64,000 nt of DNA from Viridibacillus arvi (GTDB lineage Bacteria > Bacillota > Bacilli > Bacillales_A > Planococcaceae). The notes beneath the pieces are model-generated. The model searched no databases and had not been told where the DNA came from. It saw only the letters and a program-made list of their open reading frames with translations. Position numbers and translations under genes: made by a program. This document shows positions 46,613-58,433 of the stretch, piece after piece. The DNA is taken from positions 202,570 to 266,569 of the forward strand of contig NZ_LILB01000007.1 in the NCBI RefSeq assembly GCF_001274945.1, read 5' to 3'. Position 1 is the first letter of the stretch, and each line of letters begins with the position of its first letter.

Positions 46613-47296
46613 ATGAAAGTTTTTATTATCGAAGATGATCGAGCTATTTTTGAAATTATTCGAGAACGATTCAGTCAGTGGTCTATGGAAGTTACAAAAC
46701 CTACAGATTTCCAAAAAGTGATGGAATGCTTTCATAATGAAACTCCACAACTAGTTATTATTGATATTCAGTTACCTGCATTCGATGGTTTCCACTGGTG
46801 TCGCGAGATTCGGCATATTTCAAAAGTGCCGATTATCTTTTTGTCTTCACGAGATCATCCTATGGATCAAGTTATGGCTATGCAAATGGGCGCAGATGAT
46901 TTTATACAAAAACCATTTAATATGGATGTACTATTGGCTAAAGTACAAGCCATTGTACGGAGAACATACGATTATAAACAAGAAAGACTACATACTGCAT
47001 TATGGAATGGGGCTACCATTGATTATTCAAGAGGTACCATTACTAAAGAAGACTGCTTAGTTGAATTAACTAAAAATGAATTATTTATTTTAAGGGTTTT
47101 AATAGAACATTTAAATCAGATTGTATCTCGTGATGAATTAATGAGAAAGCTATGGGATGATGAACGCTTTGTTAATGATAATACGTTATCAGTGAATATG
47201 AATCGTTTACGCTTGAAGCTTGAAGAAATTGGATTGGAAGAAGTTATTCTTACAAAAAAAGGACTAGGCTATATGGCTATTACTAAGGAGGTCTAA
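46613..47296 (+). CDS. BceR-type response regulator (OmpR family)
   Basis: A 227-residue regulator. The receiver has the acidic pair ED at 7-9, phospho-acceptor D51 (VIIDIQLPAFDGFHW) and K100 (DDFIQKPF). The C-terminal winged helix includes ELTKNELFILRVLIEHLNQI and NDNTLSVNMNRLR. FDGFHWCREIR and FLSSRDHPMDQVM are characteristic of the BceR group, which controls peptide-antibiotic ABC transporters. GAGAGGGTGA lies 7 nt before ATG 46613 (4 nt before ATG 46610). It is the first gene of a four-gene module. Confidence 0.92.
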   Translation: MKVFIIEDDRAIFEIIRERFSQWSMEVTKPTDFQKVMECFHNETPQLVIIDIQLPAFDGFHWCREIRHISKVPIIFLSSRDHPMDQVMAMQMGADDFIQKPFNMDVLLAKVQAIVRRTYDYKQERLHTALWNGATIDYSRGTITKEDCLVELTKNELFILRVLIEHLNQIVSRDELMRKLWDDERFVNDNTLSVNMNRLRLKLEEIGLEEVILTKKGLGYMAITKEV

Positions 47297-47302
47297 TTTG
47301 TA

Positions 47303-48328
47303 ATGCTTTTAATGTTTCTTAAGGAAAGAAAGTCGTGGATTCTTTTTTTTATAGCCGTTCAGCTGTGGTTAAATTTAGTTCTTTTCTTAGATGTAGGATT
47401 ATCTAATGTATCTGCAGTTTATCTTAATTTAACTAATGTAGTTGTATTTATTCTTTTTTTAATATGGCGATATATAAAAGAGACCAAATCAATTCGTAGA
47501 CTGAAACATTTCCTGGGGAATGATTTAGATATAGAGAGTGTTCTACCTGCTCCTTCAGAAAAGTTATCGAGTTTTGAAGGGGTATTTTTTAAAGCTATTG
47601 AAAATGTTGAAGTAAAGAGACGGGAACAAATTAACGATGTACATGTTGAGTTTTCAGAAGATCAGGATAGAGCATTAGGATGGATTCATGAAGTGAAAAC
47701 GCCTTTAACTGCAATGAAGCTTATGATTGACTCCTTAGAGGACACTACTTTTAAGAAGCGCCTTGAAATTGAATGGTTAAGAATCCATTTGCTACTTGAT
47801 CAGGAACTACATCATATTAGACTTTCTACAATAGAGAATGACAACAGGATGGAAATGATATCAATTAGGCCAACAATACTGAGAGAGATTAAGAATTTGC
47901 AAACATGGTGTATTGAAAAAGGTATTGGCTTTGATATTGAGAATCTCGATGCTGAAGTACTAACTGATCAAAAATGGACATCCTTTATTATTCGTCAATT
48001 ACTTTCTAATGCAGTCAAATATAGTAATGATAATTCAGATATACAGGTATATTCATCAAAGGATTCAGACGGTCATGTATATTTATATATTAAAGACTCG
48101 GGTATAGGGATTAGCCAGGCTGACTTGCCACGCATTTTTAATAAGTCTTTTACGGGTAAAATTGGTCGGCATCAAACTGCTTCAACTGGAATGGGGTTAT
48201 ATTTGGCCAAAAATGCAGCATCAAAATTAGGTATCCAAATATTTGTACAGTCTGAAGAGAAAATAGGAACAGTCTTTTCCTTACGTTTTCCTTTGAAAAA
48301 TGAATTCGTTAAAATCATGAGTAGATGA
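47303..48328 (+). CDS. BceS-type intramembrane-sensing histidine kinase
   Basis: A 341-residue kinase. Two N-terminal membrane helices (about 12-31 and 38-56) are joined by a very short extracellular loop, the intramembrane-sensing layout with no ligand domain. The phospho-acceptor is H129 in WIHEVKTPLTAMKL. The ATPase domain has an N box (RQLLSNAVKYS), G1 (DSGIGIS) and G2 (STGMGLYLAK). BceS-type kinases are activated by flux through the partner transporter. AAGGAGGTC is about 10 nt upstream. The stop codon lies inside a terminator hairpin. Confidence 0.92.
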   Translation: MLLMFLKERKSWILFFIAVQLWLNLVLFLDVGLSNVSAVYLNLTNVVVFILFLIWRYIKETKSIRRLKHFLGNDLDIESVLPAPSEKLSSFEGVFFKAIENVEVKRREQINDVHVEFSEDQDRALGWIHEVKTPLTAMKLMIDSLEDTTFKKRLEIEWLRIHLLLDQELHHIRLSTIENDNRMEMISIRPTILREIKNLQTWCIEKGIGFDIENLDAEVLTDQKWTSFIIRQLLSNAVKYSNDNSDIQVYSSKDSDGHVYLYIKDSGIGISQADLPRIFNKSFTGKIGRHQTASTGMGLYLAKNAASKLGIQIFVQSEEKIGTVFSLRFPLKNEFVKIMSR

Positions 48329-48352
48329 CGAAAATGTCACCTACTCTTTTTG
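48319..48352 (+). terminator. terminator overlapping the kinase stop, containing TGAC-N6-GTCA
   Basis: GAGTAG (48319-48324) and TGAC (48326-48329) pair with GTCA (48336-48339) and CTACTC (48341-48346) around GAAAAT, then TTTTTGTTTG. The inner TGAC-N6-GTCA dyad also resembles BceR-type operator half sites in the promoter region of the transporter genes. Confidence 0.75.
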
Positions 48353-48427
48353 TTTGTCATGTTAATCAAACGATTCTTTTTTTGAAATTATATAGAATGG
48401 TCATATAAGCGAGAGGGAGGAATTGTA

Positions 48428-49189
48428 TTGGCTATTTTAAAAGCACGTAAAGTTAAAAAAGTTTATGGACGTAAATTAGCTGCTCAAGAAGTCTTGAAAG
48501 GTATTGATATAGAGGTTAATGAAGGAGAATTTGTTGGTATTATGGGTCCATCAGGTTCTGGAAAGACAACTTTGTTAAATGTTCTATGTTCGATTGACAA
48601 TGCGACTGAAGGTGTTATAGAAATTGGTGGTAATGATTTAAGGAAGATGAAAGAGAAGGAATTATCGAAGTTTCGCCGGGAACAGTTAGGTTTTATATTT
48701 CAAGACTATAACTTATTAGATACATTAACTGTGAAAGAGAATATATTACTACCGCTATCTATTAGTAAAGTATCAAAATCTGAAGCTGAAAGTCGTTTCA
48801 ATACACTAACGGATTTATTAGATATACGTGAATTAGCTAATAAATATCCAAATGAGATCTCAGGTGGACAAAAACAAAGGACATCTGCAGCACGTGCACT
48901 TATTTCGAATCCATCTATCGTATTTGGGGATGAGCCAACAGGAGCGTTAGATTCAAAATCAGCTACCGCTCTTCTAGAAAACTTATCTACTATTAATGAG
49001 AAGCAAAAGGTGACAATTATGATGGTTACCCACGATCCAGTAGCAGCGAGTTTTTGTAGCCGAGTGTTATTCTTGAAAGATGGTCAACTCTATACAGAGC
49101 TTTATAAAGGTGAAAAAAACCGTAAAATGTTCTTCCAAGAAATTATGAATACGCAAGGTATTTTAGGCGGTGACGGTTATGACGATTAG
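48428..49189 (+). CDS. BceA-type ABC transporter ATPase
   Basis: A 253-residue ATPase of the MacB/BceA class. Walker A is GPSGSGKTT (40-48), the Q-loop [10 protein letters not shown] is typical of this class, the signature is [15 protein letters not shown], Walker B is [15 protein letters not shown] and the H-loop is MVTHDP. TTG at 48428 follows GGGAGGAA by 6-7 nt. It works with the large permease downstream to free lipid II-cycle intermediates from peptide antibiotics and to drive the sensor kinase. Confidence 0.93.
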   Translation: MAILKARKVKKVYGRKLAAQEVLKGIDIEVNEGEFVGIMGPSGSGKTTLLNVLCSIDNATEGVIEIGGNDLRKMKEKELSKFRREQLGFIFQDYNLLDTLTVKENILLPLSISKVSKSEAESRFNTLTDLLDIRELANKYPNEISGGQKQRTSAARALISNPSIVFGDEPTGALDSKSATALLENLSTINEKQKVTIMMVTHDPVAASFCSRVLFLKDGQLYTELYKGEKNRKMFFQEIMNTQGILGGDGYDD

Positions 49190-51167
49190 TCAACTCGTAC
49201 TCCGAAGTATGAAAAAGAATATTACACATTATTATTTATACTTTTTTGCTCTGATATTTAGTGTGACATTGTACTTTTCATTTGTGACTTTGCAATTTAA
49301 CCCGAGTATTTTAGAAATGACAAAAGAAAGTACTACAGGTGCAGCGGGATTTAAAGCTGCTTCAGTGATGTTAGTATTCATTGTGACGTTTTTTGTGATT
49401 TACGCTAACCATCTTTTTATGAAGCGCAGAAGTAAAGAAATCGGTTTATATCAATTGATTGGGATGTCGAAGGGCACTGTTGTACGTCTATTAGCACTTG
49501 AAAATATGCTATTGTGGACTGGTGCAACAGCTGTAGGGGTTAGTATCGGTTTTTTAACATCACGGGTATTTGCGATGATTCTATTGAAGCTAATTGCTAA
49601 AGAGGCTCTTGTGGAAATCGCATTTTCTTCACAGGCACTTTTTCAAACACTTGTTGTTTTCTTAATTCTATTAGTAGTAATAACTATTCAAACTATTTTC
49701 GTGATTCGTCGTTCAACGTTACTTGATTTGTTTTCTGCAAGTAAAAAAGGTGATACGCGTGTGAAACGTTTTGGATTGTTTCAAATGTTATTAGGTCTAA
49801 TAGGCTTAGTGTTAATTACCTTTGGATATTATAAATCAACACATTTATTTGATTTTGATTCTGCCACTATTAATCAGTTAGTAATAAAGATGATTGTAAT
49901 ATTGGCTTCAACTATTATAGGGACTTTCTTCGTTTTCCGTTTTTCAGTATCTTTAATTATGAATATAATTCGTAAAGGAAAGAAAGGGCATTTATCATTA
50001 ACTGACGTATTGGCATTAACGCCTATTATGCATCGTATGAAAGGGAATGCGAAGTCTTTAACACTGATTACAGTAATGACTGCGGTTGCTTTAGCTATTA
50101 TGTCATTATCTTATATTGCGTACTATTCAGCGGGTGCGAGTGCAAAGCAAGCTGTACCTTTTGACGTCATTACATTAAATGAACAAAATAAAACGTTTGA
50201 AGAACAACTTCAAAAAGAAAATATAAACTTTAAAAAATATGAGTTTGCTTTGTTGAATGTAGATATTGATATTTCAAGCTTGATGAAGAAACCAATATCA
50301 AGTGATATTAAAGAAAATATACGACTTGATTCTATAGTGACAAAGTTAAGCGATATGAAGAAAATCTACCCTGAAGCTAGTTTAAAAGAGGGAGAAGCCT
50401 ATCTAGTGGGATATAGCGGTATGCTTGCAGAATTAATGCCTCTAGAAGTTGGTAAGTCTATGACTGTGCATACAACAGAAGGTAAATCAAAACTAAAAAT
50501 GATTGGACTTGAAAAGAGGGGGATTATTACAAGTCAACTTTCATATGGCAGTGCAGCTATCGTTGTTACAGACAGATATTTCGATAAGTTAGCAACAGAA
50601 CCGAAAATTCAGAAGAACTCCATTTGGTACGAGCAAGAAGGTTACTCATTTGAAGAAAAAGATTTGGAGAAGGTTCAAGGAATATATATAAAGACAACCA
50701 ATGGTGGAAAATTCACCACAAAGGATACAAAAGGGAAAGAAAAACAATTTTTCGCATGGACTCAGGAAGGTAATAAAACTGATGCATTAGAATTATGGGG
50801 TAATGTCATTTTCATTACAGCATTCCTCGGCTTAGCATTCTTACTGGCAACAGGTAGTGTTTTATACTTTAAGCAAATGTCCGATGCAGAAGATGAAAGA
50901 GAGTCTTATACGGTTCTTCGTAAAATCGGCTTTACCAAGTCAGAGATTATGAAGGGGATATATATGAAACAAACTTTTAACTTTGGTGTACCACTTCTGA
51001 TCGGGTTATTACACAGTTATTTTGCTGTTAAATCAGGGTGGATGCTATTTGGTACAGAGCTAACAACACCATTAATCCTGACAATGAGTATTTACGCATT
51101 ACTTTATTCGGTATTTGCATTGTTGTCCGTTACGTATTACCGCAAAGTTGTAAATGAAAGTTTATAA
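49179..51167 (+). CDS. BceB-type permease with large extracellular domain
   Basis: A 662-residue FtsX-domain permease. It starts [29 protein letters not shown] as BceB does (given here for its first residues only by family comparison). About ten membrane helices are predicted, with an extracellular domain of roughly 210 residues (about 325-535) between helices 7 and 8, the substrate and signal element of Bce permeases. [17 protein letters not shown] is the conserved FtsX loop. ATG 49179 is preferred; GTG 49170 is in frame. It overlaps the ATPase gene by 11 nt. Confidence 0.93.
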   Translation: MTISQLVLRSMKKNITHYYLYFFALIFSVTLYFSFVTLQFNPSILEMTKESTTGAAGFKAASVMLVFIVTFFVIYANHLFMKRRSKEIGLYQLIGMSKGTVVRLLALENMLLWTGATAVGVSIGFLTSRVFAMILLKLIAKEALVEIAFSSQALFQTLVVFLILLVVITIQTIFVIRRSTLLDLFSASKKGDTRVKRFGLFQMLLGLIGLVLITFGYYKSTHLFDFDSATINQLVIKMIVILASTIIGTFFVFRFSVSLIMNIIRKGKKGHLSLTDVLALTPIMHRMKGNAKSLTLITVMTAVALAIMSLSYIAYYSAGASAKQAVPFDVITLNEQNKTFEEQLQKENINFKKYEFALLNVDIDISSLMKKPISSDIKENIRLDSIVTKLSDMKKIYPEASLKEGEAYLVGYSGMLAELMPLEVGKSMTVHTTEGKSKLKMIGLEKRGIITSQLSYGSAAIVVTDRYFDKLATEPKIQKNSIWYEQEGYSFEEKDLEKVQGIYIKTTNGGKFTTKDTKGKEKQFFAWTQEGNKTDALELWGNVIFITAFLGLAFLLATGSVLYFKQMSDAEDERESYTVLRKIGFTKSEIMKGIYMKQTFNFGVPLLIGLLHSYFAVKSGWMLFGTELTTPLILTMSIYALLYSVFALLSVTYYRKVVNESL

Positions 51168-51179
51168 TTACAGAACAAA

Positions 51180-51214
51180 CCCACGTAGAGTATTATTTTA
51201 CGTGGGATTTTTTT
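51180..51214 (+). terminator. terminator after the Bce module
   Basis: CCCACGTA (51180-51187) pairs with TACGTGGG (51199-51206), then ATTTTTTT. It ends directly at the next promoter. Confidence 0.88.
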
Positions 51215-51215
51215 A

Positions 51216-51244
51216 TTGACATTAATAATTAATCTATTTATAAT
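51216..51244 (+). promoter_or_regulatory. perfect-consensus sigma-A promoter
   Basis: TTGACA at 51216-51221 and TATAAT at 51239-51244, spacer exactly 17 bp: both boxes match consensus. The downstream ribosome binding site is weak, which may balance strong transcription. Confidence 0.92.
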
Positions 51245-51291
51245 TACTTTATCGAACTAGAGAACTAGAGTATGAAAGTGAAGTGTGAAAT

Positions 51292-52608
51292 ATGAATGCA
51301 GTAATAATAGCGATAGCTGTCATGCTAATATTAAGTCTATTACGTATAAATGTTGTACTTTCACTTGTATTAGGTGCATTTGCAGGGGGCCTTACAAGTG
51401 GTATGGGAATTTCTAAAACTGTAGAAACATTTACAGAAGGGTTAGGAGCAGGAGCGACAATAGCTTTGAGTTACGGTTTATTAGGCGGTTTTGCAATCGC
51501 CATTTCAAAAACCGGAATTCCAGAATTAATGATTGCTTCGATTCTGAAACTTTTAAATAAAAATGGTGAAAATAATAAACAAGGATTAGTGAAGGCTTTA
51601 ATCTTCTTTTTAATTTTTGCAATGGCCGTATTCTCTCAAAACTTGATTCCGATTCATATAGCATTTATTCCATTATTGATTCCGCCAATTTTGAAAATCC
51701 TAAATATGCTTGAAGTAGATCGCCGAATTATCTCAACAATTATTGCAGTTGGTTTAGTGGGCACGTATAGCTTTGTACCTTCAGGATTCGGTTCTATTTT
51801 CCAAGAGATTATAGCAACTCAAGTAACAAAGGCTGGTATGAATGTATCCGTAAGTGATGTTCCAATGGCAATGGCTATTCCGGTGTTAGGCATGCTTATT
51901 GGTTTAGTTGTTGCATTATTCTTTTATCGTAAACCACGACGCTACGAAGAAGTGGGTGTTGAAACTTCTTCTATAGAACTAAAGGTTAGCAAAAAAGTAA
52001 TTATTTCAACTATCATTGCATTAATTGCAGCGCTCTATACACAGATTGCAACTGATTCTATGATAGTTGGTGCATTTGCAGGTATTACAGTTATGTACGT
52101 AACTGGGGCATTAAAATGGAGAGAAGCAGATGAAGTTTTAACAGATGGTATGCGCATGATGTCATTTATCGGATTTGTTATGATTGCGGCAAACGGTTTT
52201 GCATCTGTTATAAATGCAACAGGAGATATAGATAGTCTAATCAACAGTTCATTAAGTATATTCAAAGGAAATACGAGTTTAGCTGTATTTGCTATGCTAA
52301 TAATAGGTTTAATCGTTACGATGGGAATTGGTTCATCCTTTGCGACAATTCCAATCATTGCAACACTTTTTGTTCCTTTGTCTGTAGGACTAGGGTTAAG
52401 CCCATTAGCAATTATGTGTTTGATTGGGACAGCGGGTGCTCTTGGAGACGCTGGATCGCCAGCTTCTGATACGACTCTAGGGCCAACAGCCGGATTGAAC
52501 GTTGACGGACAGCATAATCATATTTGGGATACATGTGTTCCGACGTTTATCTTCGTAAATATTCCACTCATTATTTTTGGCTGGATTGCTTGTGTATTCT
52601 TCTTATAA
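51292..52608 (+). CDS. Na+/H+ antiporter family transporter (YuiF-like)
   Basis: A 438-residue membrane protein with about 11-12 helices. The closest named match I recognise is B. subtilis YuiF of the NhaC-like antiporter superfamily. Shared blocks are TEGLGAGATIALSYGLLGGFA, FSQNLIPIHIAFIPLLIPP, MGIGSSFATIPIIATLFVP and the C-terminal GDAGSPASDTTLGPTAG. (Each is quoted in part.) It may exchange ions or take up an amino acid; the substrate is not readable. No good Shine-Dalgarno precedes the ATG (GTGAAGTGTGAAAT). It is monocistronic with its own promoter and terminator. Confidence 0.85.
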   Translation: MNAVIIAIAVMLILSLLRINVVLSLVLGAFAGGLTSGMGISKTVETFTEGLGAGATIALSYGLLGGFAIAISKTGIPELMIASILKLLNKNGENNKQGLVKALIFFLIFAMAVFSQNLIPIHIAFIPLLIPPILKILNMLEVDRRIISTIIAVGLVGTYSFVPSGFGSIFQEIIATQVTKAGMNVSVSDVPMAMAIPVLGMLIGLVVALFFYRKPRRYEEVGVETSSIELKVSKKVIISTIIALIAALYTQIATDSMIVGAFAGITVMYVTGALKWREADEVLTDGMRMMSFIGFVMIAANGFASVINATGDIDSLINSSLSIFKGNTSLAVFAMLIIGLIVTMGIGSSFATIPIIATLFVPLSVGLGLSPLAIMCLIGTAGALGDAGSPASDTTLGPTAGLNVDGQHNHIWDTCVPTFIFVNIPLIIFGWIACVFFL

Positions 52609-52614
52609 TAGTAA

Positions 52615-52648
52615 GGTGCAATTCAAGTTGAATTGCATCCTTTTTTTT
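52615..52648 (+). terminator. terminator before the S10 operon
   Basis: TGCAATTC and GAATTGCA around AAGTT, with outer GG/CC and one bulged T, followed by eight T. It ends the YuiF-like transcript. Confidence 0.85.
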
Positions 52649-52764
52649 ATTACATATAGTTTGCAATATAGCTGTATTTTTTATATACTTGGAATCTGCT
52701 GAAGAGCAAAAGATGAAGATAACATAGAATAAACAAGACATTGAAAAGAGTTTAGCAAAAACAC

Positions 52765-52793
52765 TTGCTTATTCTTTTTTTTATGTGTATAAT
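52765..52793 (+). promoter_or_regulatory. sigma-A promoter of the S10 operon
   Basis: TTGCTT at 52765-52770 and TATAAT at 52788-52793 with a 17-bp spacer. It is about 130 nt before rpsJ, leaving a long leader. The preceding 52649-52764 is AT-rich with nothing else evident. Confidence 0.82.
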
Positions 52794-52799
52794 ATCAAA

Positions 52800-53232
<433 letters not shown>

Positions 53233-53279
53233 TGGTAAAAATGAAAATAGAAAAACAATAATCACAGGAGGTGTGACAA

Positions 53280-53909
53280 ATGACCAAAGGAATCTTAGGT
53301 AGAAAAATCGGTATGACGCAAGTTTTTGCTGAGAACGGTGATTTAATCCCTGTAACTGTTGTTGAAGCTACTCCAAACGTAGTACTTCAAAAGAAATCAG
53401 TTGATACAGATGGTTACGAAGCAATCCAAATCGGTTTCGAAGATAAGCGCGAAAAGCTTTCTAACAAACCTGAAAAAGGACACGTAGCTAAAGCAAGCAC
53501 TGCTCCTAAGCGCTTCATCCGCGAAATCCGCGATGTAAACTTAGCTGAGTACGAGGTTGGTCAAGAAGTCAAAGTTGAAATTTTCGCAGAAGGCGATGTA
53601 GTAGATGTAACAGGTGTTACTAAGGGTAAAGGTTTCCAAGGTGTTATTAAACGCCACGGACAATCTCGTGGTCCTATGGCCCACGGTTCTCGTTACCACC
53701 GTCGTCCTGGTTCAATGGGTCCAGTTGCTCCGAACCGCGTATTTAAACAAAAGAAATTACCTGGTCAAATGGGTGGCGGAGTTGTTACAATCCAAAACTT
53801 AGAAATTGTAAAAGTTGACGTTGAACGCAACTTACTACTTATTAAAGGTAATGTTCCTGGTTCTCGTAAAGCATTAGTAACAGTAAAAGCTGCTATTAAA
53901 GCTAACTAA
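53280..53909 (+). CDS. rplC: ribosomal protein L3
   Basis: A 209-residue early 50S assembly protein. [20 protein letters not shown] at the start and the long loop [20 protein letters not shown]-like segment reaching the peptidyl-transferase centre are intact (here [18 protein letters not shown]). Confidence 0.98.
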   Translation: MTKGILGRKIGMTQVFAENGDLIPVTVVEATPNVVLQKKSVDTDGYEAIQIGFEDKREKLSNKPEKGHVAKASTAPKRFIREIRDVNLAEYEVGQEVKVEIFAEGDVVDVTGVTKGKGFQGVIKRHGQSRGPMAHGSRYHRRPGSMGPVAPNRVFKQKKLPGQMGGGVVTIQNLEIVKVDVERNLLLIKGNVPGSRKALVTVKAAIKAN

Positions 53910-53935
53910 CTTACCGAAGAAAGGAGGAAACAGGA

Positions 53936-54559
53936 ATGACAAAAGTATCTTTGCTTAGTCAAACGGGTTCTTCTGTTGGTGAAATCGAATTAAACGATGC
54001 AATCTTCGGAATCGAACCAAACCAAAACGTGTTATTCGACGCAGTAATCGCTCAACGCGCTTCATTACGTCAAGGTAACCATAAAGTAAAAAACCGTTCT
54101 GAAGTTGCTGGCGGTGGTCGTAAACCATGGAAGCAAAAAGGAACAGGACGTGCTCGTCAAGGTTCTATTCGCTCTCCACAATGGCGTGGCGGTGGTGTAG
54201 TATTCGGTCCAGTACCTCGTAGCTATAGCTACAAACTACCGAAAAAAGTACGTCGTTTAGCTCTTAAATCAGCTCTATCTGCTAAAGTATTAGAAACTAA
54301 TTTCTTAGTACTAGATGCTCTTAAACTAGACGCACCAAAAACTAAAGATTTCGTAAAAGTTCTTAAAGATCTTTCAATCGAATCTAAAGCATTATTCGTA
54401 ACTGCTAATTTAGATGAAAACGTAGCATTATCTGCTCGTAACATCCAAGGCGTTACTGTTGTACCAGCTGCTGGTATTAACGTTCTTGATCTATTAGGTC
54501 ATGAAAAAGTAGTTTTCACTAAAGCTGCTGTAGAAAAAGTTGAGGAGGTGCTTGGTTAA
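53936..54559 (+). CDS. rplD: ribosomal protein L4
   Basis: A 207-residue exit-tunnel protein. Its extended loop [19 protein letters not shown], a site of macrolide resistance changes, is wild-type in appearance. It shares TAATGG with the start of rplW. In Gammaproteobacteria L4 is the operon regulator. Confidence 0.98.
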   Translation: MTKVSLLSQTGSSVGEIELNDAIFGIEPNQNVLFDAVIAQRASLRQGNHKVKNRSEVAGGGRKPWKQKGTGRARQGSIRSPQWRGGGVVFGPVPRSYSYKLPKKVRRLALKSALSAKVLETNFLVLDALKLDAPKTKDFVKVLKDLSIESKALFVTANLDENVALSARNIQGVTVVPAAGINVLDLLGHEKVVFTKAAVEKVEEVLG

Positions 54560-54840
54560 TGGAAGCACGTGATATTTTAAAACGTCCTGTCATTACTGAG
54601 CGTTCTTCAGAACTAATGGCAGAAAACAAATATACATTTGAAGTTGACACTCGTGCCAACAAAACTGAAGTTAAAGATGCAGTTGAATCTATCTTTGGTG
54701 TTAAAGTTGAGAAAGTAAACATCATGAACTACAAAGGTAAATACAAACGCGTTGGTAAATTCGGTGGTTACACAAACAAACGCCGTAAAGCAATTGTTAA
54801 ATTAGTTGCTGGCAACGAAATCGAATTATTCGAAATGTAA
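54559..54840 (+). CDS. rplW: ribosomal protein L23
   Basis: A 93-residue tunnel-exit protein that docks trigger factor, SRP and SecYEG ([36 protein letters not shown]). Start overlaps the rplD stop by one base, with GAGGTG upstream. Confidence 0.97.
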   Translation: MEARDILKRPVITERSSELMAENKYTFEVDTRANKTEVKDAVESIFGVKVEKVNIMNYKGKYKRVGKFGGYTNKRRKAIVKLVAGNEIELFEM

Positions 54841-54881
54841 TTTTCGTTCATTATTGAACAATAAAGAAGGAGGGAACTCAA

Positions 54882-55712
54882 ATGGCGATTAAAAAGTATA
54901 AGCCTACCTCAAATGGTCGTCGTAACATGACGTCATCTGACTTTGCTGAAATCACAACTAACAAGCCTGAGAAATCATTGTTAGAACCGACTAAACGCAA
55001 AGCTGGTCGTAATAACCAAGGTAAAATCACTGTTCGTCATAATGGTGGTGGCCATAAACGCCAATATCGTGTCATCGATTTCAAACGTTTGAAAGATGGC
55101 ATTCCAGGACGCGTTGCTACTATCGAATATGATCCAAACCGTTCTGCAAACATTGCATTAATTAATTATGCAGATGGTGAAAAACGCTACATCCTAGCAC
55201 CTAAAGGTCTAGTTGTAGGAATGACAATTGTATCAGGTGCAGATGTTGATATTAAAGTAGGTAACGCATTACCACTTGAAAATATCCCAATGGGTACTAC
55301 AATCCATAACATCGAAATGAAACCTGGTAAAGGTGGACAATTAGTACGTTCTGCTGGTACATCAGCTCAAATCCTTGGTAAAGAGGGTAAATACGTAATA
55401 GTTCGTCTTCAATCTGGTGAAGTTCGCATGATCCTTGCTACTTGCCGTGCTACAATCGGTCAAGTTGGTAACGAACAACACGAATTAATCAACATTGGTA
55501 AAGCAGGTCGTACTCGTTGGTTAGGCAAACGCCCAACTGTACGTGGATCTGTAATGAACCCGAACGATCACCCACACGGTGGTGGTGAAGGACGTTCTCC
55601 AATCGGACGTAAATCACCAATGACACCATGGGGTAAACCAGCTCTTGGTTATAAAACTCGTAGCAAGAAAAACAAATCCGACAAACTTATCATTCGTCGT
55701 CGTAAAAAATAA
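54882..55712 (+). CDS. rplB: ribosomal protein L2
   Basis: A 276-residue protein essential for subunit joining. [20 protein letters not shown] and the C-terminal [20 protein letters not shown], which contains the conserved His near the peptidyl-transferase centre, are present. Confidence 0.98.
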   Translation: MAIKKYKPTSNGRRNMTSSDFAEITTNKPEKSLLEPTKRKAGRNNQGKITVRHNGGGHKRQYRVIDFKRLKDGIPGRVATIEYDPNRSANIALINYADGEKRYILAPKGLVVGMTIVSGADVDIKVGNALPLENIPMGTTIHNIEMKPGKGGQLVRSAGTSAQILGKEGKYVIVRLQSGEVRMILATCRATIGQVGNEQHELINIGKAGRTRWLGKRPTVRGSVMNPNDHPHGGGEGRSPIGRKSPMTPWGKPALGYKTRSKKNKSDKLIIRRRKK

Positions 55713-55772
55713 AGTGATTAGACTGCGGTTCGTTGAAAGAACCGTAGTGGGATCACGGAGGGAGGCTCCAAT

Positions 55773-56054
55773 ATGGGTCGCAGCTTGAAAAAAGGACCTT
55801 TTGTCGATGACCACTTAATGAAAAAAGTGGAAGCACAAGAGGCTTCTGAGAAAAAACAAGTTATCAAGACTTGGTCTCGCCGTTCTACAATCTTCCCGAA
55901 CTTTATCGGACTAACTATCGCTGTATATGATGGACGTAAACATGTTCCTGTATACGTGACTGAAGATATGGTAGGTCATAAACTAGGTGAGTTCGCACCA
56001 ACACGCACATATAAAGGTCATGGTGCAGATGATAAGAAAACATCAGTACGCTAA
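55773..56054 (+). CDS. rpsS: ribosomal protein S19
   Basis: A 93-residue 30S head protein ([38 protein letters not shown]). GGAGGGAGG lies about 7 nt upstream of ATG 55773. Confidence 0.98.
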   Translation: MGRSLKKGPFVDDHLMKKVEAQEASEKKQVIKTWSRRSTIFPNFIGLTIAVYDGRKHVPVYVTEDMVGHKLGEFAPTRTYKGHGADDKKTSVR

Positions 56055-56075
56055 TATGAGGGGAGGTAAATCCTG

Positions 56076-56420
56076 ATGCAAGAAGCAAAAGCTATTGCTC
56101 GCACAGTTCGCATTGCTCCTCGTAAAGTCCGCTTAGTGGTTGATTTAATCCGAGGCAAGCAAATTGGCGAAGCAGTTGCAATTTTACGTCACACTCCAAG
56201 AGCAGCGTCTCCTGTAGTTGAAAAAGTACTAAAATCTGCAGTTGCAAATGCTGAACATAACTACGATTTAGATGTAAATAACTTAGTTATTTCAGAAGTA
56301 TTCGTTGATGAAGGTCCAACGTTAAAACGTTTCCGTCCACGCGCACAAGGACGTGCAAGCGCAATTAACAAACGTACAAGCCACATTACTCTAGTGGTAT
56401 CTGAGAAGAAGGAGGGATAA
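56076..56420 (+). CDS. rplV: ribosomal protein L22
   Basis: A 114-residue tunnel protein. [20 protein letters not shown] and the hairpin loop [19 protein letters not shown], which lines the exit tunnel and macrolide site, are wild-type in appearance. Confidence 0.98.
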   Translation: MQEAKAIARTVRIAPRKVRLVVDLIRGKQIGEAVAILRHTPRAASPVVEKVLKSAVANAEHNYDLDVNNLVISEVFVDEGPTLKRFRPRAQGRASAINKRTSHITLVVSEKKEG

Positions 56421-56423
56421 TAC

Positions 56424-57080
56424 GTGGGTCAAAAAGTACATCCAATAGGATTACGTGTTGGTGTCATTCGTGATTGGGAATCTAGATGGTACGCTGAAAA
56501 AGAGTACGCTACTTTACTTCATGAAGACATTAAAGTACGTAAATACATTGAAACAAGCTTAAAAGAAGCTTCAGTTTCTAAAGTAGAAATCGAACGCGCT
56601 GCAAACCGTGTTAATATTACAATTCACACTGCGAAACCAGGTATGGTAATTGGTAAGGGCGGTACTGAAGTGGAATCACTTCGTAAAAACCTTGGCAAAA
56701 TCACTGGCAAACGCGTTCACATCAATATTGTTGAAATCAAACGTGCGGATCTTGACGCTAAATTGGTAGCAGAAAACATTGCTCGCCAATTAGAAAACCG
56801 TGTATCATTCCGTCGTGCACAAAAACAAACTATTCAACGCACAATGCGTGCAGGCGCTAAAGGTATTAAAACTCAAGTATCTGGTCGTCTAGGCGGCGCT
56901 GATATCGCGCGTGCTGAACATTATAGTGAAGGAACTGTTCCGCTTCATACTCTTCGTGCTGACATTGATTATGCTCATGCAGAAGCTGACACTACTTATG
57001 GTAAATTAGGTGTTAAAGTATGGATCTACCGCGGTGAAGTCCTTCCAGTGAAGAAGAACTCTGAGGAAGGAGGCAAATAA
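56424..57080 (+). CDS. rpsC: ribosomal protein S3
   Basis: A 218-residue mRNA-entry protein with KH domain motif [19 protein letters not shown] start at 56424 ([13 protein letters not shown]), with AGGAGGGA 7-8 nt upstream, 3 nt after rplV. Confidence 0.98.
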   Translation: MGQKVHPIGLRVGVIRDWESRWYAEKEYATLLHEDIKVRKYIETSLKEASVSKVEIERAANRVNITIHTAKPGMVIGKGGTEVESLRKNLGKITGKRVHINIVEIKRADLDAKLVAENIARQLENRVSFRRAQKQTIQRTMRAGAKGIKTQVSGRLGGADIARAEHYSEGTVPLHTLRADIDYAHAEADTTYGKLGVKVWIYRGEVLPVKKNSEEGGK

Positions 57081-57081
57081 T

Positions 57082-57706
<625 letters not shown>

Positions 57707-57723
57707 TAAAGGAGGTTTGCAGC

Positions 57724-57987
57724 ATGACTGAGCGTAACCAACGCAAAGTTTACACTGGCCGCGTAGTTTCAGATAAAATGGATAAAACTATCTCAGTTTT
57801 AATTGAAACTCACAAAAAGCATAAGCTTTATGGCAAACGTGTAAAATACTCTAAGAAATTCAAGGCGCATGATGAAAACAACGAAGCAAAAGTTGGAGAT
57901 ATCGTCCGCATTATGGAAACTCGTCCGCTATCAGCTACTAAACGTTTCCGTTTGGTTGAAGTAGTAGAAAAAGCGGTTATTATCTAA
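57724..57987 (+). CDS. rpsQ: ribosomal protein S17
   Basis: An 87-residue OB-fold protein of the 30S body ([40 protein letters not shown]). AAAGGAGG lies about 8 nt upstream. Confidence 0.98.
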   Translation: MTERNQRKVYTGRVVSDKMDKTISVLIETHKKHKLYGKRVKYSKKFKAHDENNEAKVGDIVRIMETRPLSATKRFRLVEVVEKAVII

Positions 57988-58028
57988 TTAAATTTCGGAA
58001 CTACAACGTCCGAAGGGAGGTAACCTAA

Positions 58029-58397
<369 letters not shown>

Positions 58398-58433
58398 TTT
58401 TCATGAAAGTGCCAATCAAGGAGGTGCGACAGA

